The notes: generated by a model from the letters alone, not told the origin. Counted from the first letter of the stretch, positions 28,762-38,032 are shown. The stretch is 64,000 nt of DNA from Paraburkholderia flava (GCF_004359985.1 NZ_SMRO01000001.1:2419698-2483697); one strand, 5' to 3'. Program-made: numbers and translations.

Positions 28762-29576
28762 TGGACGAATCGCAAACCCCGTCGCAAGGCGTGTCTGCCG
28801 CGCTCGAGGCGCCGCTTGCGCTGCGCGGCGAGAACCTCGTTAAACGTTTCGGCGCGGTGACCGCGCTCGACGGCGTTTCGCTCACGCTCGGCAAGGGCGA
28901 AATTCTGGGCGTACTCGGCGACAACGGTGCGGGCAAGTCCACGCTCGTCAAGATCCTCACGGGCTTTCATCAGCAAACGGCCGGCACGCTTTACATCGAC
29001 GGGCAGGAGACACCATTGCGCTCGGTCGATCATGCGCGTTCGCTCGGTATCGAATGCGTGTATCAGGATCTCGCGCTCGCGAATTCGCTGAGCATTTACC
29101 ACAACATGTTCTTGAACCGCGAGATCGTGCGGCGCGGACCGTTCAAGCTGCTGCTCGACCACAAGCAGATGCGCGAGCGCGCGGCGCAATGTCTCGACGA
29201 TATCGGCGTGCATGTGCCTTCGGTGGATCTGCCCGTGGAGCGACTGTCGGGTGGCCAGCGCCAGGCCATCGCCGTGGCACGTGCCGTGCACTCCAACGCG
29301 AAGATTCTCTTGCTCGACGAACCGCTCGCCGCGATGGGCGCACGCGAGGCAGGGCTCATCATCGATCTCCTGATGCGCTTGAAGGAGAAGGGCGGCCTGT
29401 CCATCATCATGATCATGCACAACTACGCGCAGACGCTCGATATCGCTGATCGCATCATGTTGATGCAGCGAGGTCGCGTGACCTATGAGCAAGAAAGTGC
29501 GCTGACTTCCGTTTCCGAACTGATGGATATCGTGAGACGGGAGTACCGGGCAATGCGTGCGCCCGACGTGCATTGA
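28761..29576 (+). CDS. Sugar ABC transporter, single-domain ATPase (FrcA-like)
   Basis: 271 residues with one nucleotide-binding domain, unlike two-domain RbsA. Walker A GDNGAGKST near residue 53, Q-loop CVYQDLAL, signature LSGGQRQ, Walker B KILLLDEPLAAMG and the H-loop MIMHNY are all intact. The LDEPLAAMG form and length are typical of FrcA fructose/mannose/ribose importers. No sugar kinase or regulator is next to the operon, so the sugar is not fixed. Confidence 0.9.
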   Translation: MDESQTPSQGVSAALEAPLALRGENLVKRFGAVTALDGVSLTLGKGEILGVLGDNGAGKSTLVKILTGFHQQTAGTLYIDGQETPLRSVDHARSLGIECVYQDLALANSLSIYHNMFLNREIVRRGPFKLLLDHKQMRERAAQCLDDIGVHVPSVDLPVERLSGGQRQAIAVARAVHSNAKILLLDEPLAAMGAREAGLIIDLLMRLKEKGGLSIIMIMHNYAQTLDIADRIMLMQRGRVTYEQESALTSVSELMDIVRREYRAMRAPDVH

Positions 29577-29659
29577 GTCCATTTCAGGAAGTATGTCCGA
29601 CCGGGCAGCGCCGCCGCCGAGCGAGCCTTCAGCGTCAACTTGCTAAAGATTGCAGACGA

Positions 29660-30439
29660 TCATCTATTTGACCTATCTCCGGTTAGCAGGCCGAGCAGAT
29701 CGTAGGAGGCATAGTGGTCAAGTGTCGGCTTGAAGTCGGAATATTGCGCTGCTGGTAGATAACTGATGTGCGCACTGATCTCGTCCGAGAGTTGCTTCTG
29801 TTTTGGGAAGTCTTTCAATGACGGCTGTGTGAATACGTCCACATATCCGTCTTTCCCCAAAATGACCGTCTCGTAGCTCACGAACTCTGATGCAGGGCAT
29901 TCCGAAGGGCATCCGGCTCTGACGATTGCTGCCCATGCCGTGCGGTGCGCAGCCGCATCGTAGACCGGAGGAAGCGCCCAACCACTGATCTCCACGCTCG
30001 GTAGTCCTTGCCGCTTGTTCGACGTGCTGAGGGCGTTCGCCTTTCCCTGCAATATATGCAGGACGTAGTCGGCAGTCCAGGTGCGCGCGTTGTCGCTCAC
30101 GTGACCGTCATGTCCGATCGTTACCATGACGAACCAGTCTGCTTCACTAAAGAGCCCGCATGGGAAGACCATTCCTGCAGTTAGATTGGGGTCTGTATCT
30201 CGGCCTAAGACGTGGAAATACCGTGTGGTGGGACCGTTGCCGACAAAGCACCTATGTTGGGCTAAAGCCAACACTGCGCCGCCACCGAGGTCGATCCGGC
30301 TTGGTCCATGAATCGCTGCATGGTCGATGTCGGCCATAGCCGCATCGAGATATATCTCCGTGGTTCGATTTTCCGCCGAACTACTGGAGGCAAGCAAAAA
30401 TAGAAGCGGGAGTGCACAGAGCCAAATAGAAGTTCTCAT
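29660..30439 (-). CDS. DUF2167-like exported protein, apparently short
   Basis: 259 residues from the ATG at 30439, which places a signal peptide (RTSIWLCALPLLFLLASSSSAE) at the start; an upstream ATG at 30514 would bury it. The middle resembles DUF2167: GMVFPCGLFSEADWFVMVTIGHDGHV, then NKRQGLPSVEISGWALPPVYD. That family normally ends in one or two membrane helices, which are missing here. DNA is less GC-rich and uses rarer codons than the neighbours, pointing to horizontal gain. Function unknown. The 387 bp upstream (30440-30826) are AT-richer and hold the phosphatase promoter. Confidence 0.55.
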   Translation of the reverse strand: MRTSIWLCALPLLFLLASSSSAENRTTEIYLDAAMADIDHAAIHGPSRIDLGGGAVLALAQHRCFVGNGPTTRYFHVLGRDTDPNLTAGMVFPCGLFSEADWFVMVTIGHDGHVSDNARTWTADYVLHILQGKANALSTSNKRQGLPSVEISGWALPPVYDAAAHRTAWAAIVRAGCPSECPASEFVSYETVILGKDGYVDVFTQPSLKDFPKQKQLSDEISAHISYLPAAQYSDFKPTLDHYASYDLLGLLTGDRSNR

Positions 30440-30750
30440 CTTTAAGGTCTCAAAACAGGCAACGGTCGCATGGAAATCCTGCGTGAAGGGTGTCTCCTGA
30501 ATAGCTTTGAGCACCGCCGGATTTACCCAACCTATAGCATCCCGAATGCCGAAAACTCCTCGCGTGGAATCCTGATCGTTTTGTCGTTGAAAATTTAACT
30601 GGCGCTGCCGTTAAATCCGCAATCCATCTCACCTGTTCGGTCCCAGCTTACGCCAATGCCTGCTTCCACGCACAACGTGGAGATCTTTTCGCATACCTCC
30701 ACGTTTTCCGCGTGATCAATAACGCTTCATTGCGACGCCAGACTCTGCGG

Positions 30751-30768
30751 CTTTCATCAAGCATTCAT
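30751..30768 (+). promoter_or_regulatory. possible Pho box
   Basis: CTTTCAT-CAAG-CATTCAT: two 7-bp repeats 11 bp apart, resembling the PhoB box CTGTCAT-N4-CTGTCAT (6/7 and 5/7 matches). It lies 58 bp upstream of an acid-phosphatase gene, where phosphate control makes sense. Confidence 0.42.
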
Positions 30769-30826
30769 GAATGTTACCTAACCTCACGCGTTCACTTCCA
30801 CGCCACCACCAAGAGAAGAACGCGTC

Positions 30827-32785
30827 ATGTACAACAAGAACCTCCAGTCGCTGCGACCATCGGTTGCCGCAGCGTTCACTGCTTTTGCGCTCGCCGCCTG
30901 CGGCGGCAACGTCGACAACGCAGCGCCCGGACAGATCGCCGTGCCGGCTGCTCCAGCTACACCGGCTTTTGTCGACTCCGCTGCTGCGCCCGCCGGCGTC
31001 CCGGCATTCGTCGACACGGTCGCGACGAACCAGCGCGGCGATGCGCGCTTCGCGACGCTCGACACCAATGCGGGCGTACGCGTCGTCGCTCCGTATCTCA
31101 ACTATTGGAAGCCGCTCACGGAGATCGTGGATGCGGGTGTCAACGCGCCGGCCGTCGGCTCGTTCCCGGCCGTGGTGCAATCGACCGCCACTGGCGTACC
31201 GACGGACGGTACGCCCAACGGCACCATTCTCAACGCGTCGGTCCTTGGCGCGAACATTCAGTACGTCGTCACGACGACCACCGGTCGCACGTCAGCGCAA
31301 GCCGATGCCGCGTATTACGACGACCGCCGCGGCAAGGGCTACAGCGTCACTGACGGCATGGGTCCGCTGACCGCGAGCTGGCGCACGGCAGCCCAGCAGA
31401 GCACGTCTATCACGTCGATTCCAGCCGATGCGACGTCCGTCGCGTACAACGACAGCGGCAACAACACGGGTGTCGGCAGCACATCGAACGGCACGTTCGG
31501 CAAGGTCGTCGATCTGGTCAATGCACTCGGCAACAACGCGTCGACCGAACCGGCCAAACGCTTCTACAAGTATCCGCGTCCATTCCGCTGGAGTTCGAGT
31601 GTCGTCGTGGTGCCGACGCTCGTTCCGGTGGAAAGCACAACGCCTGCAACCGATGGCGGATTCATCAGCGGCCACACCGCCGAAGCGGTGCGTGACGCGA
31701 TCGGGATGGCGTATGTGGTCCCCGAGCGCTTCCAGGAAATGCTGAGCCGCGGGCTCGAACTGGGCGAGAACCGTATCGTCGCAGGCATGCATTCGCCGCT
31801 CGACGTTATCGGAGGGCGCATGCTGGGTATCGCTTGCGCAGCGGCAAATCTGTACGACCCGACCAACGCCACGCTCAAGTCCGACGCGTACACGCAGGCC
31901 CACACGGCGCTGGTGTCGTTGACGGGGACATCGGCGACGACGTTCAACGCGTTTGCGCATTCGGGCGACATCAGCACCGATCGCTTTGCCGACTACGCCA
32001 CCAATCGCGCTAACTTTCTGCGTCGCATGACGCTCTCCTTCTCGCAGATCGGCGCAACCAACGCTGAGCCGATCGTACCGAAGGGAGCAGAAGTTCTGCT
32101 CGAGACGCGCTTTCCGTATCTCGACGCCAACGCGCGCCGCGTTGTGCTAAAGACCACCGAAATGGCTTCTGGCTATCCGCTGATGGACGACGCCGAGGGC
32201 TGGGGACGCCTCAACCTGTTCGCCGCTGCGGACGGTTACGGCGCGTTCAACGGCAGCGTAGTCATCGCGATGGATGCGAGCAAGGGCGGCTTTAGCGCGG
32301 CGGATACCTGGCGCAATGCGATTTCCGGCGCAGGAAAACTGACGCTGCAGGGTAGCGGCACGTTGACGCTCGCCGGCACCGACACGTATTCGGGCGGCAC
32401 CGAAGTGCAGGGCGGAACGCTGCGCGCCGCATCGGGGAGCGCGTTCGGTAGCGGCGATGTGTACCTGGGTTCGGGCACGCTGGCGATCGGCGCGACGCAG
32501 GCAGTCGTTGTCGCCGGCAAGTACACCCAGCTTCAGAACACGACGCTCGAACTCGACGTCGGTTCGAACGGGCAAGGTCTACTGCGCGTTGGCGGGCAGG
32601 CAACGCTCGCAGGCGGCACGCTGCACGTGAAATTTGCGAGCGGCTATACGCCGAAGTCCGGCGACTCGCTTGATCTGATCTCCACGGGCGCGCTGTCGGG
32701 ACGCTTCACTTCCATCGTGGTCGATGGATTCACTGCTACGCCGACCTATGACGCGACGGGTTTGCATGTGCAATTGAAGAGCTAG
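30827..32785 (+). CDS. PAP2/class A acid phosphatase lipoprotein with PATR repeat
   Basis: 652 residues. The signal ends in the lipobox FALAACGG, so it is lipid-anchored. The PAP2 active site is complete: KRFYKYPRPFRW (KX6RP-like), GGFISGHTAEA (PSGH-like) and RIVAGMHSPLD (R-x5-H-x3-D). The C-terminal part (residues about 500-560) has an autotransporter-associated beta-strand repeat (GAGKLTLQGSGTLTLAGTDTYSGGT), but no autotransporter barrel follows; the chain ends in a short beta region. Likely a surface or periplasmic phosphatase releasing phosphate from organic esters. Confidence 0.85.
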   Translation: MYNKNLQSLRPSVAAAFTAFALAACGGNVDNAAPGQIAVPAAPATPAFVDSAAAPAGVPAFVDTVATNQRGDARFATLDTNAGVRVVAPYLNYWKPLTEIVDAGVNAPAVGSFPAVVQSTATGVPTDGTPNGTILNASVLGANIQYVVTTTTGRTSAQADAAYYDDRRGKGYSVTDGMGPLTASWRTAAQQSTSITSIPADATSVAYNDSGNNTGVGSTSNGTFGKVVDLVNALGNNASTEPAKRFYKYPRPFRWSSSVVVVPTLVPVESTTPATDGGFISGHTAEAVRDAIGMAYVVPERFQEMLSRGLELGENRIVAGMHSPLDVIGGRMLGIACAAANLYDPTNATLKSDAYTQAHTALVSLTGTSATTFNAFAHSGDISTDRFADYATNRANFLRRMTLSFSQIGATNAEPIVPKGAEVLLETRFPYLDANARRVVLKTTEMASGYPLMDDAEGWGRLNLFAAADGYGAFNGSVVIAMDASKGGFSAADTWRNAISGAGKLTLQGSGTLTLAGTDTYSGGTEVQGGTLRAASGSAFGSGDVYLGSGTLAIGATQAVVVAGKYTQLQNTTLELDVGSNGQGLLRVGGQATLAGGTLHVKFASGYTPKSGDSLDLISTGALSGRFTSIVVDGFTATPTYDATGLHVQLKS

Positions 32786-32801
32786 GTAACGTTTGTTGCG
32801 G

Positions 32802-32825
32802 GTCGCCGGGTATTTGCCCGGCGAC
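32802..32825 (+). terminator. hairpin after phosphatase gene
   Basis: GTCGCCGGG / CCCGGCGAC, a 9-bp stem with a 6-base loop 16 bp after the stop codon. The T-run is poor, so termination is likely but not certain. Confidence 0.45.
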
Positions 32826-32977
32826 GTTGGTAGATGTTTTCATCTCGTCTATCACCGCTTTCGTGCGATTCGAAGTGGTCGGGTAGCCTCTTCGAAAGTA
32901 GATGTCCCGCTTAAAGCCCGACCGACCGTCGCGCGCCGTGCTGCATTCAACGATCGGCTCCGGCCAATATAAATCGA

Positions 32978-34288
32978 CTACACCTTCAGCCGCAGCTCAC
33001 TCCGCATCTTCTGCGCATCGCATTCGCCTTCCCACTTGCCGACCACGATCGTCGCGATCACGTTGCCGACGATATTGATCACCGCACGCGCCTCGGAGAG
33101 AAAGCGATCGACAGCCAGCAGCAACATCAGTCCTTGCAGCGGCAGTACGCCGGTCGCGGCCACCGTTGCGGCGAGCGTCACAAAGGCCGCGCCGGTGACG
33201 CCCGCTGCGCCTTTCGACGTCAGCAGCATCAAACCGAAAATGCTCGCCTGCTGAAGCCACGTCAGGTGCAGTCCATAGACCTGCTCGATGAACAACACGC
33301 TGATCGGCAGCGTCAACGCGACACCGGTCAGATTGAATGAATAGCTGGTCGGCAACACGAGTCCGACGACCGCGCGCGACACGCCGAGCCGATCGAGCTT
33401 GACCGCCAGTTCAGGCAGCACCGATTCCGACGACGAGGTCGCAAGCGCGATCAGGATTTCACTGCGGATATAGCGCAGGATCGGCATGAGACGCAGGCCG
33501 ACGATACGGCATACGAGCGCGAGGACGATGCCCGTGAACAGCACGACGCTCGCATACGCAGTCAACACCAGTTTCGCCAGGGCAAGCAGCGTGGCGATGC
33601 CAAACGCACCGACCGTAAAGCCGATTGCGCCCAGCACGCCCAGCGGCGCGAACAGCATCACGATGCCCGTGACCTTGAACACGACCGTCGTCATCCGTTC
33701 CAGTCCCTCGACGATGGGTTGCCCCTTCTCACGCGAGAGCACCAGCGCGGTCCCGAACAGCACGGCCAGCACGAGAATCTGCAGCAGGTCGCCGTGCAGG
33801 AATGGGGCGAGCAGGTTGTTCGGGATCAGCTTGAAGAAAAAGCTCGAGAACGACGGCACGCTTTGTCCCGCTGTATATCGGGCAATTTCCCCGGATATGC
33901 CGCCGGTGGGTGGCGTGACACCGTCTCCGGGCCGCACGAGGTTGCCGATAATAAAGCCGAAGAGCAACGCGATCGTCGTGAGGATTTCGAAGTAAATGAT
34001 CGCCTTGATGCCGATGCGGCCGACTTTGCGCATGTCGCCAACCTGCGCGATACCGGTCGTGATGATGAGAAATACGATCGGCCCGATGACCAGCTTGATC
34101 AGACCGATAAACATGTCCGCGAGCGGCCGCAATGCGACGCCAAGCTTCGGATCGATCCAGCCGACCAGGGCGCCGCATGCGACGGCGAACACGATCAGCA
34201 GATTCGGGTGTCTCCAGTAAGCGCGCCGGGCACGCTTACGCGGCACCGCATACGACGCGGGCGCCGTGTCATTGGTCAGACCCATCAT
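32978..34288 (-). CDS. DctA-like dicarboxylate carrier with altered NMDGT motif
   Basis: 436 residues, DAACS family; AAGGAGGAGAC precedes two successive ATGs (34288 and 34285). The Ser-rich hairpin LATSSSESVLPELAVKL and the C-terminal LSEARAVINIVGN (substrate Arg and Asn) are kept. The family motif NMDGT, normally FNLDGT in DctA, reads FNLTGV: the sodium/proton-linked Asp and the neighbouring Thr are both gone. The carrier may therefore couple differently or carry another hydroxy acid. Downstream of pdxA2 on the same strand (109 bp). Confidence 0.85.
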   Translation of the reverse strand: MMGLTNDTAPASYAVPRKRARRAYWRHPNLLIVFAVACGALVGWIDPKLGVALRPLADMFIGLIKLVIGPIVFLIITTGIAQVGDMRKVGRIGIKAIIYFEILTTIALLFGFIIGNLVRPGDGVTPPTGGISGEIARYTAGQSVPSFSSFFFKLIPNNLLAPFLHGDLLQILVLAVLFGTALVLSREKGQPIVEGLERMTTVVFKVTGIVMLFAPLGVLGAIGFTVGAFGIATLLALAKLVLTAYASVVLFTGIVLALVCRIVGLRLMPILRYIRSEILIALATSSSESVLPELAVKLDRLGVSRAVVGLVLPTSYSFNLTGVALTLPISVLFIEQVYGLHLTWLQQASIFGLMLLTSKGAAGVTGAAFVTLAATVAATGVLPLQGLMLLLAVDRFLSEARAVINIVGNVIATIVVGKWEGECDAQKMRSELRLKV

Positions 34289-34397
34289 GTCTCCTCCTTT
34301 TATAGTCGACGCGCAGCAGGCGCCGACGGCGGGGCTTTGTACGCAGCGGCGTGGCGTCCCGCCAGCCGGCGTGGACTGCCCGCCTGCTGTCAAACCC

Positions 34398-35417
34398 TCA
34401 GACGTGCGCGACCGTCTTCGGTGTGCGCCGGGCAAGCGCATTCGCGCAGGCGACTTCGAAGGCTCGTGTCATCGCGCCGACGTCGGCTCGCCCTGTACCG
34501 ACGATGTCATACGCAACGCCATGCGCCGGGGTCGTATAGACGGCCTTGAGGCCGCCGGTCATCGTGACGCCTTCGCTAAAGCCCAGCAGCTTGGTCGCGA
34601 TTTGCCCCTGGTCGTGATACATGATGACCACGCCGTCGAATTCGCCGTTGCGTGCCTTGATGAAGATGGTGTCGGACGGCAACGGACCCGTGCAGGGCAG
34701 CCCGGCTTCGCGCAACGCGTCGAGCGCCGGGCGGATCACGGTGATCTCTTCGTCGCCGAACAGGCCGTTTTCTCCTCCGTGCGGATTGAGTGCCGCCACG
34801 CCGATACGCGGCGAGGTCTTGCCTGCTGCTCGCAGCGTGTCATAGGCGAGGCGCACCGCGCCCTCGATACGCTCGGCTTTGACCATATCGACGGCTACGC
34901 GTAGCGCGACGTGCGACGTCACGCGAAACGTCGAGAACAGATTGATGATGTTGACCTCGCCAAAATACCCGACGTGCCCGGTCCAGTCCGCGAACATCTG
35001 ATGTTCGTCGTGATAGTTCCAGCCGCCTTTATGCAGCGCCGCTTTATTCAAGGGTGCGAAGCAGATGCCGTCCAGTTCTCCGGCGAGCGCGAGGTCGGTC
35101 ATGTACTTGAGCGTTTCGCCTGTGAGCCTGCCGGACTCGGCGGACAGCACGCCGCGCGGGAGTGTCTCCGGATCGATGTTGCCGAGGTCGATCAGCGGTA
35201 CGGCTGCTGAGTCGAAGTCGGCCTCGCGCACGCTCCCGATCTTGCGATAAGCCAGCTCGACGCCGGCATCGCGCATGCCGAGCCGAAACACGCGCTCGTC
35301 GCCGATCACCAGCACGTTCGCCTGCGTGCGCGTGGCCGGGGAACCCAACAGCCTGGCAATCAATTCGGGGCCGATGCCGGTCACGTCGCCGAGCATGAGT
35401 CCGATAGTGGGTTTCAT
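34398..35417 (-). CDS. pdxA2: PdxA2-type 4-phospho-threonate/erythronate dehydrogenase
   Basis: 339 residues from the ATG at 35417 with AAGGAAG upstream. PdxA-fold motifs: TIGLMLGDVTGIGPELIARLL, metal-site histidines in NYHDEHQMF, NPHGGENGLFGDEE and IMYHDQGQIATKLLGF. The form and setting (carrier plus LysR, no vitamin B6 genes) fit the PdxA2 branch, which oxidises 4-phospho-D-threonate or D-erythronate to dihydroxyacetone phosphate, rather than biosynthetic PdxA. The partner kinase (DtnK/DenK) is not in the window. Confidence 0.8.
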   Translation of the reverse strand: MKPTIGLMLGDVTGIGPELIARLLGSPATRTQANVLVIGDERVFRLGMRDAGVELAYRKIGSVREADFDSAAVPLIDLGNIDPETLPRGVLSAESGRLTGETLKYMTDLALAGELDGICFAPLNKAALHKGGWNYHDEHQMFADWTGHVGYFGEVNIINLFSTFRVTSHVALRVAVDMVKAERIEGAVRLAYDTLRAAGKTSPRIGVAALNPHGGENGLFGDEEITVIRPALDALREAGLPCTGPLPSDTIFIKARNGEFDGVVIMYHDQGQIATKLLGFSEGVTMTGGLKAVYTTPAHGVAYDIVGTGRADVGAMTRAFEVACANALARRTPKTVAHV

Positions 35418-35551
35418 CGTTTTGTCTTCCTTGATTTTGGATGTTCGAGTGGTAGCAGGCGAAAAAAGTATAACGACGCAGCTCGCTTCTGATAATGCAA
35501 TCTCAACTAAGCTATTATTAAATTCAATTAACAAGTAAAGGAGGCAACGCG

Positions 35552-36490
35552 ATGGATCAGGTTTCCGATCTTTCGTTCTTTGTCCGTCTGGTCAAGCACG
35601 GCAGCCTGTCGGCATTGGCGCGTGAGCTCGGCGTCACGCCGCCGGCCATCAGCACGCGACTGTCGATCCTCGAGAAGAGGCTGGGTGTGCGTTTGTTGAA
35701 TCGCACCACGCGGCGCCTGAGCGTCACGCAGGAGGGCGAGCTTTACCTGGAGAAAGGTTCGCGCCTGCTTGCCGAACTCGACGAGCTCGACGCGCAGGTG
35801 TCGAGCCGGCGAACCGAGCCCAAGGGGTTGCTGCGCGTGAATGCGACGTTTGGTTTCGGGCGGCGGCATATTGCGCCGGCCATCTCGGCATTCGTCGAGC
35901 GCTATTCGGAGGTCGAGGTGCAGCTCGTGCTGACAGACCGCGCGGTCAATCTGACGGATCAGGCGTTCGATGTCGGCATCTGGTTTGGCACCGTGCCCGA
36001 TTCGCGCATGGTGGCGCGCAAGATTGCCGCGAACCGGCGTTTCCTGTGCGCGGCACCTGCTTATCTGAAACGCGCAGGCGCACCGGCGACGCCGCACGAT
36101 CTGCAGCGCCATCAATGCATCGTGCTGCGCGAAAGCGACGCTACGTATGGCACCTGGCATCTTGCCCGCAGACGCAAGGAGGAGTCCGTCAAGGTACGCG
36201 GCCCGCTCAGCACCAACGACGGCGAAACTGCGCTCGCCTGGGCACTCAAGGGCCACGGCATTCTGATGCGTTCGGAGTGGGATGTCCGGCAGCATCTCGA
36301 TTCGGGCGCGCTCCGCGAGGTCTTGCCCGAGTGGTCGTTGCCGCAGGCGGACGTCTACGCTGTGTATGGCGAACGGGCGAACCTTTCCGCGCGAGTCAGT
36401 GCACTGATCGACTTTCTGACCGACTGGTTCGCGCAAATGCGGAACTGGCAGACGGCGCGACCCAGGCGCGGGCGCGCGAAACCCGCCTGA
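35552..36490 (+). CDS. LysR-family regulator of the pdxA2-dctA unit
   Basis: 312 residues; AAGGAGG upstream of the ATG. Winged helix LSALARELGVTPPAISTRLSILEKRLG and the segment PKGLLRVNATFGFGRRHIAPAISAF of the TtdR/DmlR-like group. Clearly paralogous to the LysR gene at 54.2 kb along its whole length (LLRVNATxGFGR, NRRFLCAxPAYL, GHGILxRSEWD). Divergent from pdxA2 over a 134-bp AT-rich gap; likely activates it in response to a hydroxy-acid. Confidence 0.88.
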   Translation: MDQVSDLSFFVRLVKHGSLSALARELGVTPPAISTRLSILEKRLGVRLLNRTTRRLSVTQEGELYLEKGSRLLAELDELDAQVSSRRTEPKGLLRVNATFGFGRRHIAPAISAFVERYSEVEVQLVLTDRAVNLTDQAFDVGIWFGTVPDSRMVARKIAANRRFLCAAPAYLKRAGAPATPHDLQRHQCIVLRESDATYGTWHLARRRKEESVKVRGPLSTNDGETALAWALKGHGILMRSEWDVRQHLDSGALREVLPEWSLPQADVYAVYGERANLSARVSALIDFLTDWFAQMRNWQTARPRRGRAKPA

Positions 36491-36534
36491 CCCGTTTGCG
36501 TCACCCCCTACCCATTCGGCGGTCACTTAAAATA

Positions 36535-36562
36535 TTGACAGATTGTATGACAGGAATATAAT
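36535..36562 (+). promoter_or_regulatory. sigma-70 promoter with GntR operator in the spacer
   Basis: TTGACA at 36535-36540 and TATAAT at 36557-36562 are perfect consensus hexamers 16 bp apart. Between them lies TTGTATGACAG (36543-36553), related to the TNGTNNNACNA GntR operator and to the sites at 44788 and 48948. A bound repressor would block RNA polymerase directly. The first catabolic gene starts 61 bp downstream. Confidence 0.72.
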
Positions 36563-36622
36563 CAGTTCGCATTGAGCTCAGCCGGACACCGGTTGTGCCA
36601 CCACGATGGATGGAGACACGCC

Positions 36623-38032
36623 ATGCTTGCTGAAGCCCGTATCGGGGCACGCCTCGACAGCGTTCCGCTGTCCCGCTTCCACTGGCGGTTGCTCGCGCTG
36701 ATCGCGGCCGGCATGTATTTCGATTCGTTCGACATCTACATCGCCGGCACGGTGCTCGCTGCGATGATCCACAGCGGCGAATCTACGTTGCGCCTCAACG
36801 CGACGTTCGTGTCAGTGACCTTCGTCGGCATGATGGCCGGCGCGTGGCTGTCCGGCGTGCTCGGCGATCGCTACGGTCGACGCTTCTGTTACCAGTTCAA
36901 TCTCGGCATCTACGGCTTCGCGTCGATTGCGGCGGCGCTCGCGCCGTCTATCTACTGGCTGATCTTTTTCCGTCTCGTGATGGGCGTCGGGATGGGGGCG
37001 GAGATCGTCGTCGGTTACGGCACGCTGAGCGAATTCATTCCGCCGAAGTGGCGCGGCCGTTTCGGCACGATCCTCAACCTCATCATCAATACGTCGCTGT
37101 TCCTGTCGACGTTTCTCGGCTGGCTGATCGTCCCGCATTTCGGCTGGCGCTGGATGTTCGCGATCGCCGGTTGCGGCGCGCTTGTCGTGTGGTTCCTGCG
37201 CAAGACGATGCCGGAGTCGCCGCGCTGGCTCGCATCGAAAGGACGCGAAGCCGAAGCACGCGAGATCGTGCAATCGATCGAAGCGGCAAGCGGCATCGCA
37301 CCTTCGACCGAGGCGGTGTCGCCTCTGTCGGCGAAACTCGCCGCGCAAACACAGCAGGAGCCCGCACGCATTCGCGACCTCTTTGCACGCGGCATGCTCA
37401 CGCGCACGGTCACCGCGATCACCGTGCTCGTCGCGCTGTTCATCGTGAACTATGCGTTCGTCAGCTGGATTCCGACCTTTCTCGTGAAGCAGGGCCACAG
37501 CGTGTCGAGTTCACTCGGCCTCACGGCGGTTATGTTCGCGGGCGGCCCAGTCGGTTCTCTGATTGCGTTTGCACTCGCGGAGCGCGTCGGACGGAAGTGG
37601 GGCACTGTGATGTTCTCGCTGATCTGCGCGGGGTTCGGCGTTGCCTATCCGTTCGCGCAGTCGGCGACGGCGATCACCGCACTGGGCTTCGCGATTACCG
37701 CATGCATCTACGTGCTGTCGTCGTTCAGCGTCGCGAGCTATGTGCCCGAATTGTTCCCGACTGCGCTGCGGCTGCGCGGCGCGGGCCTCGCGAATACGGT
37801 TGGGCGCGGCGTCAGCATTCTCGTGCCGTATGCGGTGGCTGCTGCGTACACGGGTCTCGGCATCGCTGGCGTGCTTGCGCTGATCGTCGGGACGCTGCTG
37901 GTGCAGGCGGTGATCGTCGGCGTGTTCGGCGTCGAGACGAAGCATCGCTCGCTCGAAGAAATCGCGGTCGAAGCGCAGGATGCCATGGCCGCCGGACGCG
38001 GCGAAGCGCGCGCAGGGGCCGCGCAGAGCTAG
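36623..38032 (+). CDS. MFS transporter, sugar/aromatic-acid type
   Basis: 469 residues, 12 helices. The ATG at 36623 has GGAG upstream. TM1 ends in GMYFDSFDIYIAGTVLAA (Asp-x-x-Asp form of the AAHS/metabolite symporters); motif A is LSGVLGDRYGRRFCYQFN; mid-loop motif SPRWLASKGREAEARE. Imports an organic acid or lactone for the cluster it opens. First gene behind the operator-bearing promoter. Confidence 0.87.
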   Translation: MLAEARIGARLDSVPLSRFHWRLLALIAAGMYFDSFDIYIAGTVLAAMIHSGESTLRLNATFVSVTFVGMMAGAWLSGVLGDRYGRRFCYQFNLGIYGFASIAAALAPSIYWLIFFRLVMGVGMGAEIVVGYGTLSEFIPPKWRGRFGTILNLIINTSLFLSTFLGWLIVPHFGWRWMFAIAGCGALVVWFLRKTMPESPRWLASKGREAEAREIVQSIEAASGIAPSTEAVSPLSAKLAAQTQQEPARIRDLFARGMLTRTVTAITVLVALFIVNYAFVSWIPTFLVKQGHSVSSSLGLTAVMFAGGPVGSLIAFALAERVGRKWGTVMFSLICAGFGVAYPFAQSATAITALGFAITACIYVLSSFSVASYVPELFPTALRLRGAGLANTVGRGVSILVPYAVAAAYTGLGIAGVLALIVGTLLVQAVIVGVFGVETKHRSLEEIAVEAQDAMAAGRGEARAGAAQS

